From Urbifossiella limnaea (GTDB taxonomy: Bacteria > Planctomycetota > Planctomycetia > Gemmatales > Gemmataceae), in the NCBI RefSeq assembly GCF_007747215.1, contig NZ_CP036273.1, positions 806,001 through 870,000 on the forward strand: a stretch of 64,000 bases of DNA, written 5' to 3'. Position 1 is the first letter of the stretch. Each line of letters starts with the position of its first letter. The notes beneath the pieces are model-generated. The model had not been told where the DNA came from. It did no database searches and saw nothing but the letters and a program-made list of their open reading frames with translations. The position numbers and the translations under genes are program-made. Positions 59,701 through 62,413 of the stretch are shown one piece after another.

Positions 59701-62413
59701 CACGGCCACGGTCACGGTGCGGGTCACCGACGACGGCGGGACCGCGGACGGCGGCAGCGACACCAGCGCGGCGCTGACGTTCACCATCACCCTGACCGCT
59801 GTCAACGACGCCCCCACGGCCGCGGCCGCGAGCCGCACCACGCTCGAAGACACGGCCGTCGACGTGGACCTCGCCGCGCTCGTCGGCGACGTGGAGACGC
59901 CGACGGCACAGCTGACGTTCACCGTCGGCGGGGCGGTGAACGGCACGGTCGCGCTACTCGCGGACGGGCACACGGCCCGGTTCACGCCGGCGGCGAACGC
60001 CACCGGCAGCGGCTCGTTCACTTACTCCGTCGCCGACACCGGCGACGGCGCCTCCCCGGCCCTGACCACCGGCCCGGTCACCGTGTCGGTGGTGGTCACC
60101 GCCGTCAACGACGCCCCGAGCTTCGCCGGCAGCGGGGACGTGTCCGTCCTCGAAGACGCGGCCGCGTACTCGGCGGCGTGGGCGACGAACCTCTCCGCCG
60201 GGCCGGCCGACGAGACCGGGCAGACATTCACGTTCGTCGTCAGCAGCACGAACCCGGCGCTGTTCGCCGTCGCGCCGGCGATCAGCCCGACGGGCGTGCT
60301 CACGTTCACCCCGGCGGCCGACGCCTTCGGCACTGCCACCATGAACGTCGTGCTCCGCGACGGCGCCGGCACCGCGAACGGCGGCATCGATACAAGCGCC
60401 AGCCAAACGTTCACGCTCACCGTCGCGGCGGTGAACGACGCACCGAGCTACACGGCCGGCGGGAACGTCGCCCCGCCGCCGGGGGCCGGTGCGTACTCGG
60501 CCGGGTGGGCGGCGGCGGTGTCGGCCGGTCCGGCGAACGAGTCGGGACAGGCGGTCGCGTTCGTGGTGACGACGACGAACGCCGGGCTGTTCGCGGTCGC
60601 CCCCGCGATCAGCCCGACGGGCGTGCTGAGCTTCACGCCCGTGGCGAACGCCAGCGGCACGGCCACCGTCACGGTGCGACTCACCGACAGCGGCGGCACC
60701 GCGGACGGCGGCATCGACACCAGCACGACGCAGTCGTTCACCATCACGCTGACGCCGGCTACGACCGGCGGCGTCGCCGTCACCGCGTTCCGCGGGCCGG
60801 TCGCCGGCGTCGTCACGGACACCGCCGCGGCCGGGTTCGGCGGGTTCACCGCCGTCCGCGGGCAGCCGGTCACGCTGTCCGGCACGTTCACGGGCGGCAC
60901 GGCCGGCACCGCGCTCGTCATCAACTGGGGCGACGGCACCGCCACCGCCGCCACGATCGACCACGCCGCGGGCACGTTCACCGCGACGCGGTCCTACGCC
61001 GCGGCGGGCACCTTCGCCGTCGAGTTGTCGGACGGCGCCGGCACGGTGTACCGCACGGCGGCGACGGCCGTCGCGGCCGCGGAGGTGCAGGGCGGCGTCC
61101 TTGTGGTCGGCGGCACCCCGGACGACGACCTGATCTCCGTCGCCGCCGGGGCGGACGTCGGGTCGCTGGCGGTCACGGTCAACGGCGTCGTCACCACGTA
61201 CGCGGCACCGGCCGGTGGGTTCACCCTTGTCGCCGTCTTCGCCCAGGCCGGGAACGACGTGGTCACCGTCGCCGGCACCCTCCCGCTCCCCGCCGACCTC
61301 GACGGCGGCAGCGGGAACGACACCCTCGCCGGCGGCGGCGGGGCCGACACCGTCCGCGGCGGCACCGGCGACGACTCGCTCCGCGCCGTAACCGGCGACG
61401 ACGTGCTGTGGGGCGGCGACGGGAACGACACCCTCCGGGCCGGCGCCGGCAACGACCGCGTCTTCGGCGACGCCGGGAACGACGTGCTGATCGGGGCGAG
61501 TGGCGACGACACGCTCGACGGCGGGGCCGGCAACGACTCGCTGGTCGGCGGCAGCGGCGGCGACCTCCTCCTCGGCCGCGACGGCGACGACACCCTCCGG
61601 GCCGCGGCCGGCGGCGACGTGCTCGTCGGCGGGGCCGGCAACGACTCGCTGGTCGGCGGCAGCGGCGCCGACTCGCTCGACGGCGGGGCCGGCGACGACT
61701 CGCTGGCCGGCGGCGGCGGCGCGGACACGATCCTCGGCGGCGCCGGGAACGACCGGCTCGACGGCGGCGGCGGCGACGACTCGCTGGTCGGCGGCACCGG
61801 GAACGACACCATCCTCGGCGGCGCCGGTGCCGACGTGCTCGACGGCGGCGCCGGCGGCGACGTGTTCCTCGGCTGGGGCGGGGTGTTCGTGGACGACGTG
61901 CTCGCCGGCGGCGGCGGGTACGACCGGGTCGTGAACCCCGGCGAGAGCGGCGGCCTGTCGCTCGCCTACTTCGGCCCCGACCTCGGCGTCGAGGAGATCG
62001 CCGGCGCCGCCGGGGCGGGCGACCAGCACGTCGCCGGCACGTCCGGGGCGAACGTCTTGAACTTCAGCCAGACCCTGCTGACGAACCTGCTGTACGTGGA
62101 CGGCCGCGGCGGGAACGACGCCGTCACCGCGTCGGCGCTCACCTCCGGGATGCGCTACGTCGGCGGCGGCGGGGGCGACCTGTTCGCCGTGACCGCCGCC
62201 GCCGCCGGGACGGAGGCCGTGATCGACAACTTCAAGAGCGGTACCGACAAGCTCGACCTGCGGGCGCTCGGCGTGACCGCGGCGAACCTGACGTTCATCG
62301 CCGCCGGGGCCGACCGGCTCGTCCGCATCCAGCTGGCGAACGGCGGAGTCATCACGCTGCGGCTGAAGAACTTCAGCGGCGACCCGCCGGCGTCCGACTT
62401 CTTGTTCACATGA
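38789..62413 (+). CDS. Giant multi-domain extracellular protein (7,874 residues)
   Basis: One uninterrupted frame from a GTG at 38789. The N-terminal LGLEEVEDRITPAT motif is a planctomycete export/anchor signature. Approximate domains in order: autotransporter-like beta-helix (48-1578), LamG-like (1580-1787), beta-helix end (1791-1938), SBBP-type propeller (1955-2440), PKD-like (2445-2534), FG-GAP-like (2548-2926), PKD-like (2928-3005), NHL-type propeller (3015-3311), PKD-like (3316-3404), RTX calcium-binding repeats (3431-4290), metzincin-like region with HELAHLFGLRHSD (4406-4418), PPC-like (4661-4788), about 22 cadherin/VCBS-like modules each ending in VNDAP (4951-7321), PKD-like (7326-7431) and a second RTX block (7498-7697). 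The last 175 residues resemble the serralysin C-terminal region that targets type I secretion. It is likely a secreted adhesin-like protein with a possible protease region. The next gene overlaps its stop, so co-translation is expected. The name and exact function are not assigned. Confidence 0.9.
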   Translation: MSRSWLRQLFRRWLRRPSPTAPIRRPRPRVGLGLEEVEDRITPATITWINAAGGAWNTAANWDLGRQPLAGDDVVVPDLGAPGANVSITNAATSTQWLQSLTIWENVTTGAGVSVRLAGDLAINGGATFRVSNSYLDFDASSSATVQHVTTSGGGTIELVLGGDLSQLGTAHTVSIGAGISVTALSGGGGIGNTGGSRPAGTWTNAGDLSVVSGGTLTIGAVGGSWTNTGAISVTGGTLNLGGSFTGADVANLTNTGGTVNLTGDVTGDLTLGAAAGTWRFGGTGASLTNSTITVDPAASFVENGNFIFDNVTIAAGSTVVASTTGSAFITVQNGLTVNGTFQVGPASGSAGGAVHTVGTMTIGGTGTIQFGSGNFDNRISAGGSGNTLTLGPGLTLTGRSPTVRAATGTGPTGNTVVIHSAVIPTVAMANRVATLGQYGDLVTTGTIGGISGASVTIAASNWTNSATITVPAGATFNTPTTTWSSTGSFNVTGGTLNLGGSFAGSSVSDPGRFSRTGGTVNLTGTVTGGLTLSANTGPFTLTSTGTVSGGTLLTSGGASLVLAGGTLSGATIGAGATAATASGTTVQVLGGLTVDGTLQVGDAAGAGSGVLNFPQTQTIGGSGSVVFGGHGSNALTAHVAGVATNFTLTLAAPLRFAGKTGTFGGSSTGGGVTNWVTAATIRPDVSGGGFAFGANATTVQNSGTIGTIAGSTLTISAPNWSNTGLLDVGGGTLNLGGGFATASVAGGRFARAGGTVNLTGTLTNTGATLALDAVRGGWNFPAGGSIVGGTVQTNPGLALTVTGTNNRPVLNGVILAAGSVLDIGSVNGAIVDVVGGLTINGTVLVGNAAGTNAGTLNFPESQTIGGTGTVVFGGHGSNALTAHVAGVATNSTITLLAPLRFAGKTGTFGGSSTGGGVTNWVTAATIRPDVSGGGFAFGANATTVQNSGTIGTIAGSTLTISAPNWSNTGLLDVNGGTLNLGGTFPGSSLGDPGRFARIGGAVTITGTVTGGLTLRDTVGDMTLSGATISGGTVDRAAGSTARLIATSTSSNLVGVTLNTPVDLTQNTGAVVRLSGSLVLNTTMPIGSASGAVTAGVWADTSLTVSTTYVPGVGPGTGYGRFVLGPSASNFLDLSTNNSALTIAPNVTVEAKGGRVGRSSLTITVVNQGTIESGLGVPATVYLGTGGANFGTVRANPGSNLTLDGPGWTNAPGGTITATSATLTTNSGSNAFTNLGTLAATDSVVNLGGAFTQAALGNFTRTRGVVNLTGTLSGDLALDDVSGPWKITTGTLRDGVLSTSGAAALAGGSGFNFGLTRYAINGALDLSRTGGTITVTGGLTLNTSVVVGDGVNVSTTFNVADAQTWTGTGEFVFRAAAGGGGVSRLNVFNPLTIDRALTLRGNALLVAGANMPLTNLGTLAADAAGPTTGFEIGLGTFTNLGTVSATNGGIVRINPQTTFGNFTTYTQSGNTYTGPLTGGRWVVGNGSAIRTYFNTNGVYQYTRLNADVTLDGSGLFGGAQNAATDAFAPLAAIDAGGKLTLGAGRSFSPSGTFTSAGNLTVGAGGTFGAPPPATPTTSGLVSHYAAEGTTADETAANPGTTPNGVSYAAGIRGQAFNLDGINQHVRVPDSAALRPTNLTLDFWVNFNAVPTGTAVYSLAAKPVGSGDEDSFAVWYQTGALRAYVSNNAAGSPALAYTWAPAVGQWYHVAFAFDDAANAMALYVNGALVTSATTTRSIAYDAQPLMLGADQTAGALSYPSNVKLDEVRIFNRALSAAELATIHTYETVAPLSFTQTGGTTTINGTLLVPGGAGVAAGATFKGVGTVQGSLTNAGTVAPGNSPGFLNVTGDYTQTAAGTLELEIAGRNPNVPEYDRLRVTGVAYLDGIVRVNLLDGFQPALGDNYQVLTAAARVGQFAAHEYPAPGGAGRALKSVYDPAPPLLPSSQPGLLIQTQQLPPVEFGYGTTAAPTAAATGNTFVARDVALDAAGNSYVVGWFQGTVDFDRETAAAGDTLTSTGANRDGFLAKYAADGTLLWVRAIDGTTEATAQGVAVDTRGNADPADDRVYVVGAFTGSATYPGAGPVAGTAVQSGLLLRTDSAGAAVGFGAVNAVAGGGAFLDGVAVGPGGNVVVAGTTGTTADLDPGAGTATFGPFGTSNALVAEYTPAFGFVRADRISSAGAFTNFGSDVAVSAAGDVWFTGTFTAAATTGAAVLANTGPAGTTDVFLIKFAAATFAPTVARAYGGVGGDGGNGFTPPSVAVDPAGNVVLGSLFEYAVDFDPAPDRAFTLVSDGDADGFVLKLAADGAFQWARRVGGYRDDSVTGVSTDAQGAIYLTGVFADTVDFDPSTAGYLLSAGGSAGQAFVARFTSGGEFGWAFALGGGAAATSIGYAVAVGPEGRVASVGAFAGTVDLDPTAGTASRTFTAGGTSAEAGYVSLIRQKGAPAAVILGVPAGPVAEGTTLGLGVSVADADSAYFTYAWSVRRGADPEVTGTGPAFTARLADQGVYVVSLTVTDESGNADTRTTTVTVVDAAAALNPTAFAAGALTSLATATPPVAAGDALGSSLAVGGGYRLVGAPGRAVGGFAGAGAVRVFDAAGALVWTLDNPAPAPNAGFGAAVAVVGTFAVVGAPGAGAGAAYVFDLATGVLVQTLTGPSPVAGDRFGAAVGALGGLVAVGAPGRGTVAGSAVGEAYVFDPLTGLRLRVLRNPTPAQDDEFGTAVAAVGANLLVGAPGDDTAGPNAGAAYLFDPGTARVVAALLNPNPVATPTTGVFASRFGASLAASGLRAVVGAPTETYGGTANAGRVYLFDLDPASAKFGGSVRAFNNPTAGAGWFGRSVALTGNRLLVGATAENATSPGAGAAVLLDTEPTAAGLQTVIASLTKTGGAGGDRFGAAVGFAGDDVLVGASGDDAAATDAGGLYRFAGTVAAFATTTLGEGGTVTVTGSFTDPGLADGHTVLVDWGAGEATTRLSLAAGVYTFTASHAYPDDNPTGTPSDVYPVRVRVLDQTGDVLVADLAPAAADRFVRADAATGAGASTLIAAGAVAGAPEVAGFQVGPDGLLYVAYAGGTNPIVRFDPATGQLVDTFVAAGSSYFDQRTGNLAFGRDGTLYQFAPGSGGLYLTRVAGPAGGTVTPATGTDSIFSSTFAAPAGQRAFAVGPDGNLYVARSTATAGVIEKYSAVTGLSLGVVAGSATGFQPSEVNSIRFAADGTVYVLSASAPGAADRLVAQIDPATGTLLRTFPLSAGAGSFPDHIAIGAGNVLYYSSGNPAAPAVRRFDLTTGQELAPFAGLGLTAGGYVIPLATQDVAATNLTVTNTAPAVAVRAAAVAGGTYTLSAVVADVGARDTFTYSWSVTAGTATIVGGTTGSSFGFTPTGAVTVSLTVTDDDGGALTTATRVVFGTADSETITITNTTSTVGGASAVSLGSVGRVIVFGLDGDDTITASGVTTFPVELVGGAGADTLLGGSRADVLTADSPGGYGTSPATATDDHAADSLSGAAGNDTLDGGLGDDTLAGGNDDDWYLEVPGSDDLLTESGTTGVDRVDYSPAYFGITFSLDPLWLKQVVNPDAPFAEQHTVQILGAFENLTGSGYGDVLSGNSLDNAVAGGAGNDQIFGGDRLNLFALFVADGTDTLEGGVGNDTVDGGAGNDGIFGGDRLAFTFDAGQTDDDSLVGGLGNDTVDGGAGNDGIFGGDRLNLLFPYAGSDDDSLAGGAGNDTVDGGAGNDGIFGGDRLAFGLDTTLAGVPDNDSLVGGWGNDTVDGGAGNDGIFGGDRLALYAPYYFVGDDDSLVGGLGNDTVDGGAGNDGIFGGDRLAFTLDPVAAAGLADNDSLAGGWGNDTVDGGAGNDGIFGGDRLAFTFDPFGISLPDNDSLVGGYGNDTVDGGAGNDGIFGGDRLALSSDPAALGLPDDDSLTGGVGNDTVDGGAGNDGIFGGDRLAFTFDLAGLGLTDDDSLVGGLGNDTVDGGAGNDGIFGGDRLAFTVGFDAPPSVSDDDSLVGGVGNDTVDGGAGNDGIFGGDRLAFTLDPLGLTYSDNDSLVGAAGNDTVDGGAGNDGIFGGDGDDVLTGGAGADLFEGGSGLDTLADAADATVTLAATTVTIAGVVERFYDVERAALAGGAGDNLIDAGGFGGPVSLTGGAGNDTLVGTAYGDTLVAGAGSDSLVGGAGADTLDLGGGTKSADGGADNDLYLVPMGGAVTLTDVSGIDSIDLSTAPRAVRADLPAGLITDAAGAAVVFAAGTFVENATGTTFADTLKGTADRNILAGGGGLDVIDGGAGEDTLQGSFPQIVYLDFDTATGPGEHAYTVEERNLIQARLEAVYPAPFSVTFTQGVPGTGRYSTLVVNGGDYAENELVLGGDVDALDFRNTDLAAGGRVNATGFLGRAGQAAATSENYVAFTAAVAAHELAHLFGLRHSDSFGPIGTNPATGLPYGVSAGLFLAAVSPNETAGGVPVGAGQVAYPLKHGLVSIAPRPQAGATVVPFYSPLGVIYEGTTPVARFTVTTAGVVQLTHLVATPRVTGATLDAANGIVTVNWATPPTSSKLIASYQYSPFRPVYDGPADAGETARHITASPASVGSTVADALGATYLGERELLKLAFADASTTRAEATLPVRAGGTPLPAGVAAQLGAGGLVRDLGPVPLLAVPNLLPAGTTNAGRLMNVRAAGVVGSIGLNTVSRVSENDVYAVQGAAGDLLTVEVLSVTLRARIGNTIDGVVRVYDAAGNLLNYYGRPAESDDGFDNSDPLLQDVRLPADGTYYVVVDTYAGPGVPDTDTGGYELLLYSYPAPGAPGPNQLLGVGPGDSVVGGAGADVLVGSTGVDRLVGFVNEDTIIGATPADVLAATLDPAAAVTVALTPALPAPEAVLTATAAPLPDSVNASLTFVWSVDGVVRRTITGAALADQYDPAAPGQALTAGQVVVVMVTPQNATGTGEPAVAAVLVGAAAPTATNNQTVTVTEDTATARILAITSPGGAPVTGITLTQAPQYGTLVFDPVLLLVVYTPDANYTGTDTFSYTATTAAGTSAPATVSVTVAATNDAPTTTAPAAVAAVEDAPVALAGVTVGDLDSAVVTVTLTAARGTVSIGAVSGGTVTGNGTGTVTVTGSPAAINAALAAAGGLTYTGAANATGSDTVTLTVADADATKPLTAATTIAVTLAAVNDAPVAQPATLTATEDTPLVGQVAVADADSGAFTYTLVGGSAPANGTSTLTTTAGTLVLNVATGTYTYTPAANYTGPVTFSYRVNDGTLDSTTATGTISVAAVNDAPTAAAHSGTVPEDGTLAGQLAATDPDLPAQPLTFALVAGSAANGTAVVNPNGTFTFTPAANFNGTASFQFAASDGLLASAPATVTVTVTAVNDAPTFGGGGDVTVNEDTGAYSAAWATGVGAGPADESGQSLTFTTSNTNAALFAAAPQVSAGGVLTFTPAANAFGTATVTVTLTDGGGTATGGVNSTVRTFTLTVSPVNDAPSFTAGGSVTVPEDAAPYSAPWATAPSAGPANESAQTLAFVVTSDNAALFAVQPAVSPTGVLTFTPAANASGTAAVTVRLTDTGGTANGGTDTSAPQAFTIAVTAVNDAPTAVTANQSTLEDTAADVDLAALVGDVETPTAQLAFTVGGAVNGTVALLADGRTARFTPAANATGSGSFTYSVTDTGDGASPALTTGPVTVTVLITPVNDAPIFTAGGNVTVSENAGPYSAAWATALSAGPADESGQTLAFVISNNNGALFAVQPVVNPAGVLTFTPAANASGTATVTVRLTDTGGTANGGVDSTPPQTFTITVAAVNDAPTARDDAFTVAEDATLTGSVTGNDFDVDSPSFTAAVVTGPAHGLLTFAADGSFTYAPAANYFGTDTFTYRLNDGQLDGNVATVTVTVTPVNDAPTAADDAVTTREDTAVVVAVHGNDTDPDGDALTVTAVTQPAHGSVTLSAGVVTYTPAADYFGSDALTYTVSDGSGGTSTATVGVTVSPVNDAPGFAAGGDVTVAEDSGAYSAGWAAAVSAGPANESGQAVAFVVTTTNAALFAVAPAISPTGVLSFTPAANASGTATVTVRVTDDGGTADGGSDTSAAQTFTITVAAVNDAPTIAGTAADQPVTDQTTLRPFAAVTVGDVDGDVLTLTVALDDYARGALTGTGLSGTGPYTLTGSPAAVTAALRDLVFTPAANRVAPGLTETTAFTLTVTDGAAGATAAASVVATSANDAPAAAAASLSATEDGAAVTTAALTDDADTDDDAASLTYAVTQPAEGTATSVGGGVFRFDPGAAFQSLAAGATRVVTFTYTATDRHNATTTSTVTVTVTGTNDAPTLAGPAAVSAAENTVAVATYAAADADAGSTLTFGLAGADAARFELVAAGASTYELRFKAAPDYEAPADADGDNVYAVTVTAADGTATTSRPVLVTVTNANDTAPAVTSNGGGAAAAASVAENTTAVTTVTAADPDGPLTPLTFSIAGGADAAKFTIDAPSGALSFAAAPDFEAPASAAGSNVYLVTVRVSDGAHTADQALAVAVTNTNDTAPVAAADAVTVSEDAAATAVPVLANDTDADGSLLIVTAVTQPGAGVVTLSGGVVTYTPPADFFGTTAFTYTVSDGVFSSTGTVAVTVTAVNDAPTFTAGGNVTVLEDAAAYSAGWAAAVSAGPANESGQALAFVVTSSNAALFAVAPAISSGGELTFTPAANASGTATVTVRLTDTGGTADGGIDTSTPQSFTVTVTAVNDAPTAAAGTLAVTEDTAATGQLTAADIDSGTLTYEIVTAPTRGAVTVNAATGAYTYTPNTNATGADSFTFRASDGALWSTVATVTVTVAAVNDAPTAADDAVTTREDAAVVVAVRGNDTDPDGDTLTVTAVTQPVYGAVTLSAGVVTYTPAADYFGADSFTYTVSDGHGGTSTATVGVTVSPVNDAPSFAAGGAVNVPEDAAAYSAGWAAAVSAGPANESGQAVAFVVTTTNAALFAVAPAISPTGVLSFTPAANASGTATVTVRVTDDGGTADGGSDTSAALTFTITLTAVNDAPTAAAASRTTLEDTAVDVDLAALVGDVETPTAQLTFTVGGAVNGTVALLADGHTARFTPAANATGSGSFTYSVADTGDGASPALTTGPVTVSVVVTAVNDAPSFAGSGDVSVLEDAAAYSAAWATNLSAGPADETGQTFTFVVSSTNPALFAVAPAISPTGVLTFTPAADAFGTATMNVVLRDGAGTANGGIDTSASQTFTLTVAAVNDAPSYTAGGNVAPPPGAGAYSAGWAAAVSAGPANESGQAVAFVVTTTNAGLFAVAPAISPTGVLSFTPVANASGTATVTVRLTDSGGTADGGIDTSTTQSFTITLTPATTGGVAVTAFRGPVAGVVTDTAAAGFGGFTAVRGQPVTLSGTFTGGTAGTALVINWGDGTATAATIDHAAGTFTATRSYAAAGTFAVELSDGAGTVYRTAATAVAAAEVQGGVLVVGGTPDDDLISVAAGADVGSLAVTVNGVVTTYAAPAGGFTLVAVFAQAGNDVVTVAGTLPLPADLDGGSGNDTLAGGGGADTVRGGTGDDSLRAVTGDDVLWGGDGNDTLRAGAGNDRVFGDAGNDVLIGASGDDTLDGGAGNDSLVGGSGGDLLLGRDGDDTLRAAAGGDVLVGGAGNDSLVGGSGADSLDGGAGDDSLAGGGGADTILGGAGNDRLDGGGGDDSLVGGTGNDTILGGAGADVLDGGAGGDVFLGWGGVFVDDVLAGGGGYDRVVNPGESGGLSLAYFGPDLGVEEIAGAAGAGDQHVAGTSGANVLNFSQTLLTNLLYVDGRGGNDAVTASALTSGMRYVGGGGGDLFAVTAAAAGTEAVIDNFKSGTDKLDLRALGVTAANLTFIAAGADRLVRIQLANGGVITLRLKNFSGDPPASDFLFT
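40757..40975 (+). repeat. 219-bp exact duplication, copy A (inside giant gene)
   Basis: These 219 bases appear identical to those at 41492-41710, 735 bases (245 codons) away in the same frame, within the beta-helix part. The surrounding bases are similar but not identical, so the exact stretch points to recent duplication or gene conversion. Confidence 0.8.
41492..41710 (+). repeat. 219-bp exact duplication, copy B (inside giant gene)
   Basis: Partner of the copy at 40757-40975. It encodes the same segment of the beta-helix, running from FAGKTGTFGGSSTGGGVTNW to APNWSNTGLLDV. Confidence 0.8.
43525..44150 (+). other. LamG/concanavalin-like domain of the giant protein
   Basis: Residues about 1580-1787 form a laminin-G-like lectin fold. 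The markers are NLDGINQHVRVPDSAALRP, LTLDFWVNFNA, GQWYHVAFAFDDAANAMALYVNGALV and LDEVRIFNRALSAAELATI, all standard signatures. Such domains bind carbohydrate or calcium-dependent ligands. It interrupts the beta-helix, which continues after it. Confidence 0.85.
49712..50985 (+). repeat. Eleven near-identical RTX repeat units with variable inserts
   Basis: Eleven blocks begin at 49712, 49826, 49940, 50063, 50180, 50306, 50429, 50552, 50675, 50801 and 50924, so periods are 114 to 126 bases and always multiples of three. Each has a constant part encoding GNDTVDGGAGNDGIFGGD and, in the first ten, a variable insert starting RLAF, RLNL or RLAL. The constant DNA is almost unchanged between units, and many copies contain GGGGGGGCGGGG. 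This would bind calcium in a parallel beta-roll with exposed hydrophobic inserts. Confidence 0.9.
51655..52620 (+). other. Metzincin-like protease region of the giant protein
   Basis: Residues about 4290-4610 start as YLDFDTATGPGEHAYTVEERNLIQARLEAVY and contain HELAHLFGLRHSD, with zinc ligands His 4406, 4410 and 4416, Glu 4407 as general base and Asp 4418. The HExxHxxGxxHxD pattern is that of metzincins. A segment HITASPASVGST at 4570-4581 lies where the methionine turn would be expected, but Thr 4572 occupies the Met position. The protease may be weakened or structurally altered. Confidence 0.7.
53640..60750 (+). repeat. About 22 cadherin/VCBS-like modules of the giant protein
   Basis: Each module is about 100 residues and ends in a VNDAP, ANDAP, TNDAP or NDTAP motif, the usual boundary of cadherin-like and VCBS-like surface repeats. 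Several share long near-identical DNA. One group carries SAGPANESGQ followed by TATVTVRxTD and DTSxxQTFTI. Two consecutive modules at 56431-57010 are nearly repeated at 59212-59791 without a length change. The array probably makes a long stalk. Confidence 0.85.
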
